In this document: positions 37,895 to 52,800 of the stretch, piece after piece | Layout: every line of letters begins with the position of its first letter | Position numbering within the stretch: position 1 is the first letter of the stretch | DNA from: Acanthornis magna | Lineage: Eukaryota > Chordata > Aves > Passeriformes > Acanthizidae | Assembly (NCBI GenBank): GCA_036785705.1 | Contig: JAWUZG010000056.1 | Location: forward strand, 8,371,001-8,435,000 | DNA: 64,000 nucleotides | Direction: 5' to 3' | Notes under the pieces: generated by a model | What the model was told of the DNA's origin: nothing | The model's input: the letters and a program-made list of their open reading frames with translations, nothing else | Database searches by the model: none | Program-made: the position numbers and the translations under genes

Positions 37895-40800
37895 CTACAA
37901 ATTTCAAAAGAAGTTTAAGTAAGAAATGTTAATTCCTTGTATATAAAAATATTTCTTGTGAGCATGTCATAACATGCCTAAATAGCAGTACGAGCTAATA
38001 ATTTGAATATTATTCTATGCTTCCTAGAAAAATTTCTACTAGTAAAAAGAGGAAGAATGGAAGAGGAGAGACAACAAAAAGAGCTGTGAATAACTTTGGG
38101 TTTTTACAGTAGCCTAAAGCAGACATTACAAAGTTGAAAGTTTGTGCCACTTAGTTTCCTGTGTAAACACCAAATGAAGCACCGAGTGTAGTCAGAGATT
38201 ACTCTCAAGTATAAATTAAAAGAAAATTGTCACCATCTTAAGTCACTCATTTAAGGATTTCTTAAAAAAATTCTTAACACCTGAAATCAATTCAAGGTAC
38301 CATAAAAGAATTTACTAAAAAGAGCATTCTCTTTAACTCACTCTCAGACTGAGAAAAGAGGTCTTTTGACTTCTATCAGGTATTCTCCCTTTTACATTGG
38401 TTTTCATCCGGGCTTAAGCAACTGGATAAATGAATTTACCTTTTTCTCACAGTAGAGTCATTCACTGCCATCTCAAGTTTAAAAATTTAAGCTACATGTC
38501 TTATCTTCAGAGACCTCAAATTTTAGTTCCTGCTCTGTCATCAGTTCTTCCTCAGTCATATAATCAATTCTATGCTATCAGTTTTAAAACAGTTCAATAA
38601 AACTGGAGAAGTCATCTCCACTGATGTCAGATAGCTGTAACACTTCTGAAGATTAGGAATTATTATTTTTTATATAGTTCAGAGAAAAAAAATACTTATG
38701 AAATTAACTGAATACAAATCAATTTTTTCTTATCCCTGAATATTGTAGAATACTGTTAATTAGGAAGAAAGATTGCATTTTTATCTACATTTCATAGCAA
38801 ACAGCATTTGGAAAACTCCAGCTTCTATTTACAAAAGTAAGTTTTAACTTACTTACCATATTCTTTCTCATTGACCTCAGAAATGGGTTCAGAAATAACA
38901 CTACAGAATGAGATAGCACTTGCTGCAGAAGGGTTACGAGAATGACCCATGTGATGTGGGGCTTTCTTGACATTCTTCAAGGCTTCTTCTGCCTGTTCTT
39001 GTTCCATTGCAGCCACCATGTCTCTGTAGGCTTTCCTGGCCTCTTCAGTCAGGGATACCAGCTTATTAAACAGATCCTAAGTACAAAGGAACTTTTATCA
39101 CCAGTAATTCTTACTAATAGTTTTCACTTAGCATTACTCCTTTTAGTCCAAGGAATGCCACATATGAGCCTCAAGATTAACACCAAATACATCAACTTCA
39201 ATTAAGAATTAGTTCTTCTTTGTATTAAATAATAAAAACACCACTCCTTGTTTATGCAACTTTGAGGAGATGGACATATTTTAAGGTAGTTTGTCTTACA
39301 TTCTCAAGCCTTCCAGAGAATTTCAGATTACATTTTAAATCTGTTTCAAAGTTACAATGAGATGTTGTTATCAAAATGCTTCAGCACAGTCCCTCAGTAC
39401 CATAAAAACTGAATTTCAAAGAAAAGACACCCTAATACAGATGAGATCAGGGCTATTATCAAAGGTGTATTAGGTGTGCTCTCGATGCCAAATCAATTCT
39501 TTACAAGAAACATAATTGTTTACTCCAGCCATTTATGTGATTGGAATTACTCACCTCAGCACCCGAGTAGTTGAAGATACCCACAACACTAACAGGAACC
39601 AGCTTGTTCACACAGCGGCCAAGAGCCTTGCGGCCAAGAGCAAAGACAAATGGAATTTCTTGTTCCCGTGCCATGGCTATTACATTATACAGAGCCTCAT
39701 CTAGTCCACCTTGAAGGAAGCAATTTTAAATAGTTATCTAGTCAGGTAAAGTCATCATATGGCATGATACAACTCTCTAACCCACTTTAACTGCAATTAG
39801 TCAGTAAGACTTCAATACACACATCAGCAGCTCCTATGTCCCAGAGGATAACACACAAAACGTTTCAACTACAGTGAGTACAGATGAAGGTGATATTCTG
39901 TGTTCTCTATTAGTCCTGCACACAAACCAGAGTTTCACAGGTCTTTTCTTAAGCAGAGCTTAGCTGTTCTCCTATCTCAGGAAGCCTCTGTTTATGCTTC
40001 TGGTTGTGGCAAACTGTTGGTTGGCTAACTAACCAATTCACATTGCTCTTAAGGAATCTTCCTCAACAGCATCCAGAACTCAGGACTCTGCAAGGTGTAC
40101 TGAACACCAAATGAAGTAACACAGAACAGGCTTCAATTCTACAAAATCTTTTTCTTCAAGCTTTTCACCCCTCATGAATGAGATTCTTCCAGAATGGGGT
40201 AGAAAAGAATAAACGTGGAATGGTAATTACCCAACTGCAGTCTGGAAGTGTTGTATCATGCATAGTAACAAATGCTTATAACCTTGCTAATTAACACATC
40301 TAATTGGCACGAGAAAACAGAAAACAGCTAAGTGCACCACTTGTTTTTATCATTTATACCTTTTGACTGGATTTTTTCACAGTTGGGGGATATGATTACA
40401 CACTTGATCTTGTTTAGTTTCATGTGCTTCGTAACCTCACGCAACCCCATAACAAGTCTTCTCCTTGCTTTAGCTCTCGTGGGATCCTTTTGGTAAATCC
40501 GTTCCTGGAAGCTGACAAGCTCTTGCAATAGGAGAGTCACACACTCATCTATTTCTTTACTTAGAACTTGGTTACAGTATCTGTCAGTTCAAAACAACAT
40601 TGACAAGTGTCAGCATTGCTACTTCACAAATACTAGCATAACCAAGGTTCCACTGAACCTTTTTCCAAATAAAAAAAAGTTTACTTCCTCAGAACAGTTA
40701 TTAAACTTTTACTAAAGTCATTGAAAGTATTTAGACTGCAAGCTGTATGTTAAAAATACAAATGTTTTCAGGATGTATTTGTAGTAATATTCCTTACCTC

Positions 40801-43800
40801 AAGAAGCCAATCAAAAATAATATTAGAAATACAAACAAATACTACAGTAAGCACCTCAAGCAATTGTTCTTTTCCTTAATTTAGTACATTATGAAGATAC
40901 ATTAATAAAAAAGCCCTAATACGTTAGGAGGTACTATTACAGGATTTTCACCATTCCTAAGTATTCCTTCCTTTCCCATCCAAAGCATACATAGCCTTCC
41001 TTTCAAAAACATTTTTCAGAGAATACTCCCACCTTGCTTACTTGCTGTGGCAACTAAAGAAATTCTCAAGTGAGTGTGTACATATAGACATACATTTGTG
41101 TACAAACACAAGCAATCCATTTAGGAGAGGAAAAAAAATACTTGCAGAACCTTCTATTTCTGAAAGGGAAGCTTATGTTCATTAAGCTCTTAAGTCTGCT
41201 AAATCTACCCACACTTAAAACACAATGGTGACTGAATTGCAAGCCTTGTACATATATTGATAATGCAAAACGCTTACTCTCTGAATCTCTTGCTGTGAAT
41301 TTTGGTTATTGCGGAAGACGCCATTGGACTGCCTATTCCAGAACTAGCAGGTGAACCCTGTGACACTGGGGTCATGCAGTATGGAGAATTCTGACTTGCT
41401 GGAGAAAGTGAAGTATCACTAGGCATACTCAGTCCAGTCTCTGAAAGGCAATTTTTAAACATTATAAGATACAAATAAAATTTTTCTGTAAAACGAACAG
41501 AATTCACACCTTGTATATTGCTCCCTTACTTTGTCCAAATTACATTTTGAAAACACTAAACATTATTCTTCCCTCCCATTCTGGAGAGGTAGGGGAAAGG
41601 GGAGAAAACAAACTGAACACACATCCACCACTCAACATGGACTGCATAAATAAGCAATTTTTGAATATTTATTAAAATATCTTGAGCTTACTTTGAGAAA
41701 TCAATAAAACAGAAGGAAAAAACTTGTCTAAATGCTATTACTCCTTCCAATAATTCCTTACTATTTATATATATGAAATATTCAACTAACTTATTTCTAG
41801 AATACCTAGGATTTTCCCAGTTTAGCCAGGCAGGTCATTCAGAAGAAAAAGTTATGAAGCAGTACATCTGGAATGCTAACAGACACTTCCTTCCCCCACT
41901 CCCACTGCCCCAAACATGTTGAAGACATTGACAGTTCTTTGGAGTTTCTCAGTTGCCCAGAGCTGCTACTGCAAATTGACTGCATAGACATTGCAGCTGA
42001 TTGATATGTGCAACAAACTGGAAAACCCTATTTACAGTTTGCAGCTTCCCTATGTGGAAAACTTTCAGTATGTTCATCATTAAAAAGCACAACATGGCAT
42101 GGTTGACAACAGGTCACATTTTGCTTGCTTATCAAAAATACTATCAACTTTGATATGTGTTGGGAACATCCACTTGAGATGATAATTAAAATGCTGTATG
42201 GAGATCATGTACTGGGAACCCACAGTGTACTGAGCCTTCCACAACTGAGGGACAGAGAAGGCATTATAGAAGAGTGTTTCCTTTGCTAGTATTTCATAAA
42301 GTTAAAAAAAGCTAAAAGACAAAACCAATAAATTGTGCGGCATAAAAGACAAAATATGAAAATCAGCAGATTAGTACAGTTGAGGGGGAGTGATGGGAGT
42401 CTAGAGATAGAGACCAACCTTCCTGAGAGGCCAGCTCCTGCGACTGGTCAGCAGTCAAGTTTAAATGAGCCTCTTTCTGTTCATCAGAACCCAGAAGGCT
42501 GTGGTCAGCTGATAAACGGCCTTTCTTCTCTTCTCTCTCTTTCAAAATAATCTAGAAACAAAACCAACAGCTGTCAGCATCTGAAAACTATAGAGATACC
42601 TGTAAAGAAAAACATCCCTTTCACCGAACATAACACAAAAGCTAAGCAAGTTGTTTTAAACCTTCCTACTCATGCCAGGAGAGAAACCCTTGAAATCATT
42701 TCAGTTTCCTCTTTGATCACAAAGACTCTTTCATTGCAGCATTTTACAGATGGTATACTAAACATTCACATACTTCTACATAAATAGTACTTTCAATAGT
42801 TTAAGTACTTTCACAGCTTTTCTGATACAGAACATTCACTTATTAATTCCTCATCCTCACGCCTGTAAAAAAATACCTTATGCAAACATACTAGTCATCT
42901 TTGGGAAGCACCTCAATAAAGACAATCCTTTCTTTAAAGAAAGGGAAGTGCAAGGTAAGTAGCCATGGATATACTGGTATTACTATGATGCTTAATAGCA
43001 ACAACATAAAAGCATTGACAACAAAGAGTTTAGAAAACTTTTCTGAACAGGTGAATTCCTCTAACTTAGGTAACAGGCAGGTCAGAAAAAGGCTTTCACA
43101 CTTGCATTTTTAGGGCTCACATTTTTATATTTTACCTTCTGATCTCCATATATACTCTATTCCCTCTGCATGTGTATTAGATACATACAAGCCATTATTT
43201 CTAAATATACTCAATTAAAAATGGTGGCTTTGCTCCAAATTTGATACCCATCTCTATAAAAAGGAGTAGGAAAATTAAGGTTAGCACTACAGACTAGGAA
43301 TCAGCCACATGAAAAACTGGGGAAGTGTTCCCATGTATCCTAGTGCCTATAGTAAAAAAAAAGAAAACACCCTTGCAATCTGTATTGAAATACATTTTTA
43401 TTACCTTCAACTAATGACAGGGATATAAAAGTTATATTACATGTCTAGATCCAATGGACAGGACATCAGTTTAGCACAAACTGGAGGCAGAAGCTCCTAA
43501 CTCCCTTGCCCTATGCTGCCATAGGGAACTAGTCCTCAACTAGGAAAATACTAGTTTTTATTTCTGAAGTATGACTGTGGGTCAAAACACTCCAAGGTTG
43601 GCACATTTACCTTTTTAAGTGCTGTCGGGCGTTTCAGTTTTGCAATCTCTCTTTCTTTTCCTCTTTTCACTTTGGGGGCAGTCGAATCCAAAGGATTAAG
43701 GCAACCCATAGATGGCTGTCCCTTTGTTAAGGACTTTCTGCTGGCAGATTCTTTGGTATGAAAGGGAGCAGCACTGCCAACTAAATACAAGATAGATATT

Positions 43801-46800
43801 AGCTTCACCAAAAGACATGTCAGCTTTATTTCAACACTGTTTTCAGAATTTCCACTCATGAATTCTCTAAGCACATTTTCCTTCCTTGGAAAAAAAGCAG
43901 TTCATAATGACAGGAAAATTACATCATCAGATATTGTTGCTTCCAGATGGTTTTAAGCTTTCTGCAACTTAGCCTCATGTTTTAGGAAGCTATGGATTCC
44001 AAGAATTATTTTAATAAACGGTAAGGGGTCTCTCTCAAATGACTACATGTAGCTTTATTAGTAGTTAGATGATTATGGTAAGATAAATCGCAAATATTTA
44101 TCCAAACATTGATTTTCAGTTGTTAAAGACTTGAACACTTGACAGGACAAAACAGATGAGAGTGCAGCATGTAGTTAAGTGGATTCTTTTGCCAGAAAGA
44201 ATAAAACAAGTGCTGTCTCCAATAGAAATGCCAACAGTTCTTTGCTGAGCTTTGTTTGATACAACCTTGCCAACTTGAATTAATGTTTGAACTCTGCTGA
44301 AACTCAAAGCAGGTAAAGGAACCAACACACCAGAAGGAAAATGGTAACTATGTGCATAATGGTTGACTCCAGGCTACATACAAATGCTTAGGAAAGAGAC
44401 TGGTGGGTTACAGCAAGTAATTACAAAAGTGTCAATTCGCTATTTGGCAGCAAGTATTAAAAAAGCTAATTTAATGTTCTGTTGATAAAGAAAAAGCAGA
44501 CAAAAAGGCATAATTAAGCCAGTGTATACATTCATGATGGAACTATCACCAAATATTCTGTGTTTGTCTGGTCTTATTTTTAAAATGATACAGTAGAACT
44601 ACACAAAAAAGCAGAAAAAGCAATATGGATTCGCAGAAAAGATACTTCCAGAATTAAATTGCTAGATAAACTAGCTATTTAGGTATTTAATTCTCACTCC
44701 ACTTTTATTCTCACTTCAGAGACATGACAGACATCTAAGAATCAGAGGAGGAAGGCAGAGAATGATTGCTCAGTCCTTGTAATACAAGGGCTGTGAAAGC
44801 TAACAAAATTATCAACTGGGGTACAAAAAACTCCAATACTGACCCCCACCCCAAAAAAAAACACAGCAGAAAGAAAAGTTTCTCCACACAGGATGTTGTG
44901 AGGCTAGAATTCCCTACCATTGGACATTATGGATGGTAAAAGCATAAAACAGAAACACAATGGACAGTTTAAGAAACAAATTTGGTTTGAGAAAGCCTTG
45001 GGTCAGGAGACCCTGAGCTATAATCATCAGAAATGGGAAGAATATCCTAGGGAGATATCCCTCCATATCATAGTCATCGATATCCTCTCTTTCAAAGAGT
45101 ATTTTATAATATCTTTCGTAGATGTTCTTTTCAAATATTAATTTCAGCACTGAATTACTCTCAGGTCACAAATCCTGAGTTTAGAATAGCAGGTCTTTTA
45201 AAAGACATTTGGCCTCAGTTCTATATGGATTTTCACCATTGCACTCCTGCATGCAGCTCAGAGGACGACAGCACAGGTAACTTATTGAGAAATGCATTAA
45301 AAATAATCTTTCCAGGTTTTTATCAATTTTTTATTTTTTCAGTTTATATTCAAAAGCCGAAACTTGACAGAAAGGAAAACGTTTAAGATGCTCAGATCAA
45401 TCACATTCAGGTTGGCACAAAACGCATTTAGTCATTGTCAAGCACATTAGAAATACCTGTGTATGAGAGAGGCCTGGTGTTGGTGATCTGACGAGCCTTC
45501 ATTGCCTGCTGCTGCTTTTCAAGAGCTGCTAACATGTCACCCAAATCTAACTGAACAGGAGTCTTGCTCTTCTTCCCAGCTGCTTTTGATAAAGCCTCCT
45601 ACAACAGGAACATCACACACAATAAATACAAAGAAACGATGTCTGCAATGTTCTTTACAAAGAGATTACCGTTATTAGAGGGTAAGAGGAGCAACAGGTA
45701 ACTGATACTCCTCCGAACCAAGTGCTGGGGGTGGGCAGGGTGCTACACACTTGAAGTTTTTTCTGTTCCATGCTTATCTCTGAATACTCTTGAGCTGTTG
45801 CAAGTGCTGCAGCCAAGGCCTTCTTCTTCTGACTTTTTGCACGCTTTGGTACAGAGGTTGTAATGGGAATTGGAGTTTGGACTATATTGATTGGAGAATT
45901 CTCTGGTAAGTCATCCAACTAGAATTTTGAACAAAATGCAAAAAACCCCACAATTAAAAGACCTTTCTCTCCAGATCACAGAGTATGTGGCATTTCAGAA
46001 ATCAAATCACCCAAGGCTTTGATTACCAGTATGACATCCCAATTAATTACAGCTAGAAGACACAGCAAGTTAATGAAACTAGAAACTTACTTATATTTTG
46101 TTTTTATACAGGAAAGCTATTCTATTTAGCTCCAATTATGGCTTCAGAAGGTTTTCTAGTCTGATTGCTAAATAAAGAATTTCCCCCTCCCCTCCCAAAG
46201 ATTTCACATAGGACTTGACTTTCCTGGAAAGCAGCCAAATAGATTAAGCACTCTATATGCACAGTTCTGCAACAGAATATTTAAGTAGATCACATACTAA
46301 AAAAAACCACCTTTCCAACAACTGCTTCCACAGCCTTAAGGCAGATGCCATTTATTTTGAAATGAAAAGAAACTACACAAATTGTAATTATTTTGAAAAA
46401 CTGACACCATTACTACATATTTGCAGATTTAACAATTTTAAGAGATCTCTGCATGAAAGCATCATAACAGAGCGGTCCCTTCCAACTTGGGACAGTCTGT
46501 GATATTGAGTGTCTCCAAAATGTATCTTACAATCTCATTAGCAAAGAAAAATTCTGGGCTTTTTTTTTTTTTTTTTTATATTGGTTCCCTGCACCACTTA
46601 TTTAATTGGCATTTCTTTGGCATCCAAGGCTGGTAACACAAACACCCCAAGATCATCACAATTACTGCAGTGTAAGTCTTGTAGCAGAGATTAATAAAAA
46701 TTACACAAATTGGAGAGTCTCAAAAGATAATGCTTTGAAAACAAAATAACGACTTACTACTTTGGGTGAAATCTTTTGCTGGATACTACTTTTGCTGCTG

Positions 46801-49800
46801 CCATTGTCACTATTTAGCTCTGGAAATTCATCTTCATCCTAAACAATACAGAAATTAAGAGTAAAAAGAATGGAACCAAAGTCACTTGAGAAGCATCAAG
46901 TGCAACTGCTTAAGGTAGAAAAACAAACCAAATCCTTAAGTCCCACATAAACTAGAAAGGATTAAGTGACACTAATAGAAAATAATGAAAAATTAGGAAA
47001 TATTTTCTGTATCCAAGTAATTTTTCTTTTTTAAAGAAATACTTTTTTTTTTTTTACACAAAGAAAATCCTATTACGATTCAAGGGGATAAACCAGAGAA
47101 CACTTTCTATTCACAAGTGAACAGATAAAAGTTATTTGAAGGCTGCTTATCTAATTTGTCAATCACAGATAATTCTAAGTTACTTTCCACAACACCCAAA
47201 TGCAAGTCTTTTTGTGTACGTGATGAAAGGATCATCTAATAAACCAGTGACCTCGACTGTACACCTCTTGGAGCCAGATGTTCTGTAACTTCCCATTGAG
47301 AACATCACTTATTCCAGGCACAACTGGCACTGCTACGATGTCAAAACAGTTTTCATAGGACAGTACCTCAAAATACAGAGGTTCAGGACTCTGCTCTGCT
47401 CTGCTTGCCTGGCTTGCAGCTAAAGGTTTCTCGTGTCGTTTCTGCAAACTCTGCCTTCTTTCAGAAGATGTGCTGTGGTCTCTGCATCTGAAACCAGACT
47501 GAAAACAACAAATGTGATTGGCATTTTGCAATTTCAATTTTTCAAAATGTGTATGTGCATGCACATAAAGCTATCTCGTGCCTGCTAATTAGCAACTAGG
47601 TACAGTTTTTACAGGATAAATTGTGCTTTGGTGTTTTGAATTTTTTTTTGGTAGGAGTTTTCTCATGGGTTTTTTTGGTTGTCTTTTTTTTTAAAGCCTG
47701 CACAAACGTTCTACAGACAGTACCAGCTCAGTTTCAAAGGAAAATAGTTTCTAGGACAATTCTGCCTTGAGGTACAGTGAATTTGGCCGAGGCAACCTCA
47801 TTTAAAACTCTTTGTGCCAGCTTTGTTTTCAAGTATCTAAAATAACTGCCAGATTTAGAGTCTAAAGTGTGACTGGATGAAAGAAAGTCTGGTTCTTCCT
47901 ACTCTCCCAATGCCATAAACTAACAATAGGGACTTCTAAAGCCTCTGATTTGACAACAGGTTATAAAAAGATTCAGAACTGCTACACTGCCAGATACAAG
48001 CATCCACAAGCTTCTTTATATAATAAACCCACAGTTACCAAACAGGAAGATTCAAGACAATTTAACAATTCCATCTAAAAACCTAAACAGGCCAAGCTGG
48101 CTCACATAAGTTTGCACAAACAGGCATGTTTATATGAAGCTCCCACTTGGAGTTCAGCTTTCTTGTCCGCAATAACAGAGTTCAAGCAAAACCTACATTT
48201 AAACAAAGGCAAATGTTTCAGCCTTCTTTGTACCCCTCTGGACCACCTGAACCAATAAAATCTATCAAAATTAGGAAGACCACCTGCTCCTATCTCATCA
48301 CATACTAATAAGAGAAACACCATTTCACTTGAAGAAAGTTTCACAGACAGATGTTCAAGCTTTAGCATAAAAGAATTTTAAGTCACTAAGAAATAATAAA
48401 AATGGTAAAAGAATGGTATGCTAATGTAATTTTTAAAAAGAAAGTTTCAAAGACAACAGGAGTGAGAACACAGGATTCTAGTTCACCACCACATCAGAAT
48501 CTTTCTTTGGAAAGTTTGAGAATTCTTTTTCTTCTGAAGTATGAATGGGTCAGAAACTAAACTAACTTTTCTACATCCACACTGCCTTAATTCCACAGGT
48601 TACTTTATATATGCAATGTTCTTCCTAGGTAGATACATATAAAGAACAGGCTATAGGCAGAAAACTGTCAAGGACAGTAAATTTTGTTTACATTTCTAGA
48701 TATATATAGCTCAAAAAACATACCAGTTAGAAACATGCAACTAGACTTTAAGGCTGAGTTTCTATACTGTTTTCACTAGATATTTTTTGTATTTTTTTTT
48801 ACAATTCCTTTCAAATTCCTTATTTTCACATATTACAAAAATCCAAAAATACTTCAATTTAAAATCATTGACAATATACCTGTGGATTATTTCTTTGCTC
48901 AGCTTGTCTTCCACCTCTAGAAAAGGTCTGAGTTTTTTCAGTCCAAGGTTTTTTTTGAGTTGCTTGTGAATTTACATTAGTCCAACTTATACCAGCTGAA
49001 AGAGAAGTGCCATCTATGAAAAACAGAATAAGTACCCAGAACATATCATAATGATTCATATGCCACCAGAGCCAGGAATACAATTCTGATACAAATAAAG
49101 TTCTTGGAGAAAGTCTAATTCTCCTGTGACAACATGACTTCCGTAGCTATTTTCAGATGTTGGCAGAGTCACTTTTACGGAACATTCAGGCTGCCAACAA
49201 TTGATCACCACAAAGCAGTAAGACAGAGGAAATCTCAGGTTCACATCCAGACCAATTTCAGTTCAGTCATAAATAGCAGTCCCTGGCACTACCTACTACT
49301 ACCAGACTAATCAAACTGTTTGATCATGGTATATTTAAAGCTTCTAAACAGTATCAGTGCTTCTGAAATAGAGAATGAGAAATCCTTGGCTCTGTTACTA
49401 CCCAGGTATGAACTGCAGCCCAACACGGTACAGATGCCTGAAGAAAAACTAAACAGCAGAACAGCTTTGTGCTTCCACCGGAGTCTCTAGCTTTTTTAAC
49501 CCATTAAAGAAAAGCAGCTGTTAATAAAACAGTAATGATAGCTATATACTTGTTCATTGAGGAAGTACCACGTGTCTTAGTGGAAGTAGCTGGAAAGCAC
49601 AGAAAAGATACATGCTCAGAAGTATCTGATCAGTTAGAGCTGCATGCTAAAGCAGATCAAGAGGTGGTTCCCAGCAAAATGTAAAGCAAAATGCTACCCA
49701 GAATGCAAAATGCTACCCAGCCAAATTTTAAACAGCCCACCAGTCAAGACAATGCTTACTTGTATTCATCGATGGTTCTACAACCTGAAAAGAAAAAAAT

Positions 49801-52800
49801 CAATTATTTTAGTAACTTTCATTAGTCTGTAGGGTACAAATACAATTAAGTTAAGTGATGTTTACATACATTCATTGCACAAGGATCTGTATTTCTCGAA
49901 GCCATAGCTGCAGCCTGGTTATTGCCATGCTTAGGACTACAATAGCCACTGTCACTGTCAATGTCTGCTTCACTTGCACCTTGTTCACTGGAGGACTCTG
50001 CAGCTGGGTGAGAAGTTCTCCTGCGCCTGCCTTTTGACTTCCAAAGCATCGTGGAAGCGCTCTCAGAAAGTGACTTATTGGCTATATCTGAAGGAAAGTC
50101 TTCAAGACACAATAAAAATAAAATTACTTGTGTAGAAATTGGTAAGAGGCATGAAAAAGTTACACATCATAAAAACAAATTGAAAAAGGCAGTCTTTTCA
50201 TTAAATCAGCATTGAATTTAAATTACGTCTAGGTCCAACTGTTATTAATAACCAAGTCCTTCAAGAGTGTTTCTAACAGTGGCAAAGTCTCTGCAGGAGC
50301 ACCCTATCACTGCAACATACAAGGTGACATATTGAGTAGATATCTGCAACCATCAGTACCTTTTCTTCATTATCCTTTTGATCTGCAAAGTCTTCTCTTA
50401 AAAGCTACATCTAAATCATGTCCACCCTCTTTTAGATAAGATGACAACTGACATGTAGTTCTAGTTATTTCATACACCCAGAACTTAAGAAACAAATTAC
50501 CTGTTTGCTGTGATGCATCAACCAACAAAACAATCTTTGATCTGTTCTCAGGACCTGATGAACTGGTCTCCTTTTGAGTGGCGACATTTTTCACTGGAGG
50601 ACGTTTATTTTTTATGTGCATCTGTAACTGCTGTTGCTGCTTTCAAACATGAGCCACACACACACAAAAAGTTGATTAGAAAAATGAGATGCACGCTTCC
50701 TGTGCAAAGACATTTCCTTTATACAGTTCTACTTATCCTATTCAAAAGCAGACTTACTTTTTGTATGACTGGTCCCCTGTTACTGCTTCTGCTCCGCTGA
50801 GTGGACAATGGAAAGACCTGGCCTGATGGGTTGGGACGCTCAGTGCATTCTGCAGTGACTGTACTTACAGCATTTGCTGTTTGAAAAGGTGCAGGATATG
50901 GGGTGGGGAAAGGATGATAGAAACCCATGACCTGAGCACATGGTGCTGGCATCAGCTGATAGTAAGTATATTCTGTAGAAACAGGTGGCTGTGCAGATAT
51001 TATAGGATAAGCAAGGTATGGTCCGGCAGGATTTGGGCTGGGTTGCTGCCATCTGATGTCATTGTTATATAATGGAAACTGTCTGTAGAAAAAACAAAAG
51101 CAAAGAAAACTCAGTACGTTTTCCCTCGCAAAGAAAATTCAGACCTTCATCACCCCTTCAAAATCAACAGTTCTATTATAGTAAGTTCCTAAACTCAACA
51201 TATTTTAACCAGTTATGTGAAGAAAACTGGATACAGCTACACTCAATACTGAATCAGCTGCATACTGTTTCACCATGGCAGGACCCAAGTTGGACACCCA
51301 AAGCCTTGATTCATTCAGAGAAGCATCAGAGATTCAGACAAAAAATCTCCCGACTGCCCTGGAAAATCCAAAAGCACAGCAGGTGACTTTGGGAGGGATT
51401 TGTACTGGGGGAAAAAAAGGCAACAAAGAATATGAATGGAGAAAAGCAGAGGGAAAATAATAAGTAAAAGACTGGGGACAGAAACTTCATCCTCACCCAT
51501 GAAGGGTCAGAAGATGAAATATGGTGAACAAAAAAACTGAATATACAGCCCACAGTCACTGACTTCTCTCAAACCTACCAGAAGTTTCAACTCATTTAAA
51601 AACAGATCATATTCTATGAAGATCACAACCACTTATTACCTGTTGGATGGATTTTCCTGTACAAACGGATAGCAAGTGATCAGGTAGCTGGGGATTGGAG
51701 TTGGTTCCATGCCATTGATTCCTCCACTGTCATTAGGAAGTGCCATTGGGATCATTAGTGTTTCTGGACCCTTCTTCTGAGGAATAAATGGTTCTACTTC
51801 AGCTGACAGCTTGACATTCTTAAAAGAAAAGAAAGAATGTCTTCATTAATTACAGTCATAAATTGCTTGGGAAAATTTAGATTCATAAAGCTGTACGCAA
51901 AGTACCACACACAGCAGGCAAATGGATGACAAGACTGCAGGATTTCTGCAGTAAACCAAGAGAGCTGGAAAACAGTTGGCAAGTGCTTATTGCATCCTTC
52001 CAATCAATGCAGGGTGTAATACAGATCACTAACATTTAGCATTTGTGTTAACCTTTACAAGCGCAATACAAACACTAATTAATTTAAAAGGGACTGAAGT
52101 TCAGATCTTGCAGAGGATATATGAGTCTGAGCACAGAATGAAACCAAATTAGCACTGTATGTGGAGCACAGTTGTGTAGGCTTTCAGAAGTGAAACCAAC
52201 ATATGGAAGATGTAGTAATGCCTGGCCTGCTCTACAAAATTGACCGTGTTTCTAGGCAATTATAAAAGACTTTTCAGCACTAAGCCATAGTTTTACTGCT
52301 AAGAGATGGTGCATCACAGAAGAACCCTCCTCACACAATCTACACAACTTTAACATACTCTAAAGTGTTAAGATTGCGATTAAAGGTTGTCATGAAGAAG
52401 ACAATAAAGACTAGTTAGAAATAAGTTTTAAACTCTGCTATCAAAGTATCTCCCCCAATCCTGAAAGTATCCTTAGTTTAAGATGGTTTCGCTCACATTT
52501 TTGGTTTTGTACAACATACCTGCATCTTAAACAATGAAAAATGCTCTATTCAATAAGACAACTGCAGATCCAAAGAACCCTTAAATTCTATGTTCCATTA
52601 TAACTTATATTCAGATGAAAAAAATCTCTTTTTTTGTACAAAGATTTCAGCTTAATTATATGTGTCTCACATTACTACCTCATGGAGTACCAAATCCTAG
52701 GATTCTTTCTAAAGCAGACAAGGACTCCAGATATTTTTTCCATCCATTCCAAAGGTAACACATAACCTGTATGAGTACATGCTCTTATTTTAGAAACAGG

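Larger units (their letters stand above)
37895..50757 (-). other. SECISBP2L introns 3-17
   Basis: Short to medium introns between the listed exons: 118 bases (50640-50757) and 85 bases (49785-49869) at the small end, 1,676 bases (43781-45456) at the large end. They are AT-rich and mostly unique. They hold a short CR1-like tail near 46,474, a T run at 46,560-46,577 and a small direct repeat at 49,686-49,720. Confidence 0.75.
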
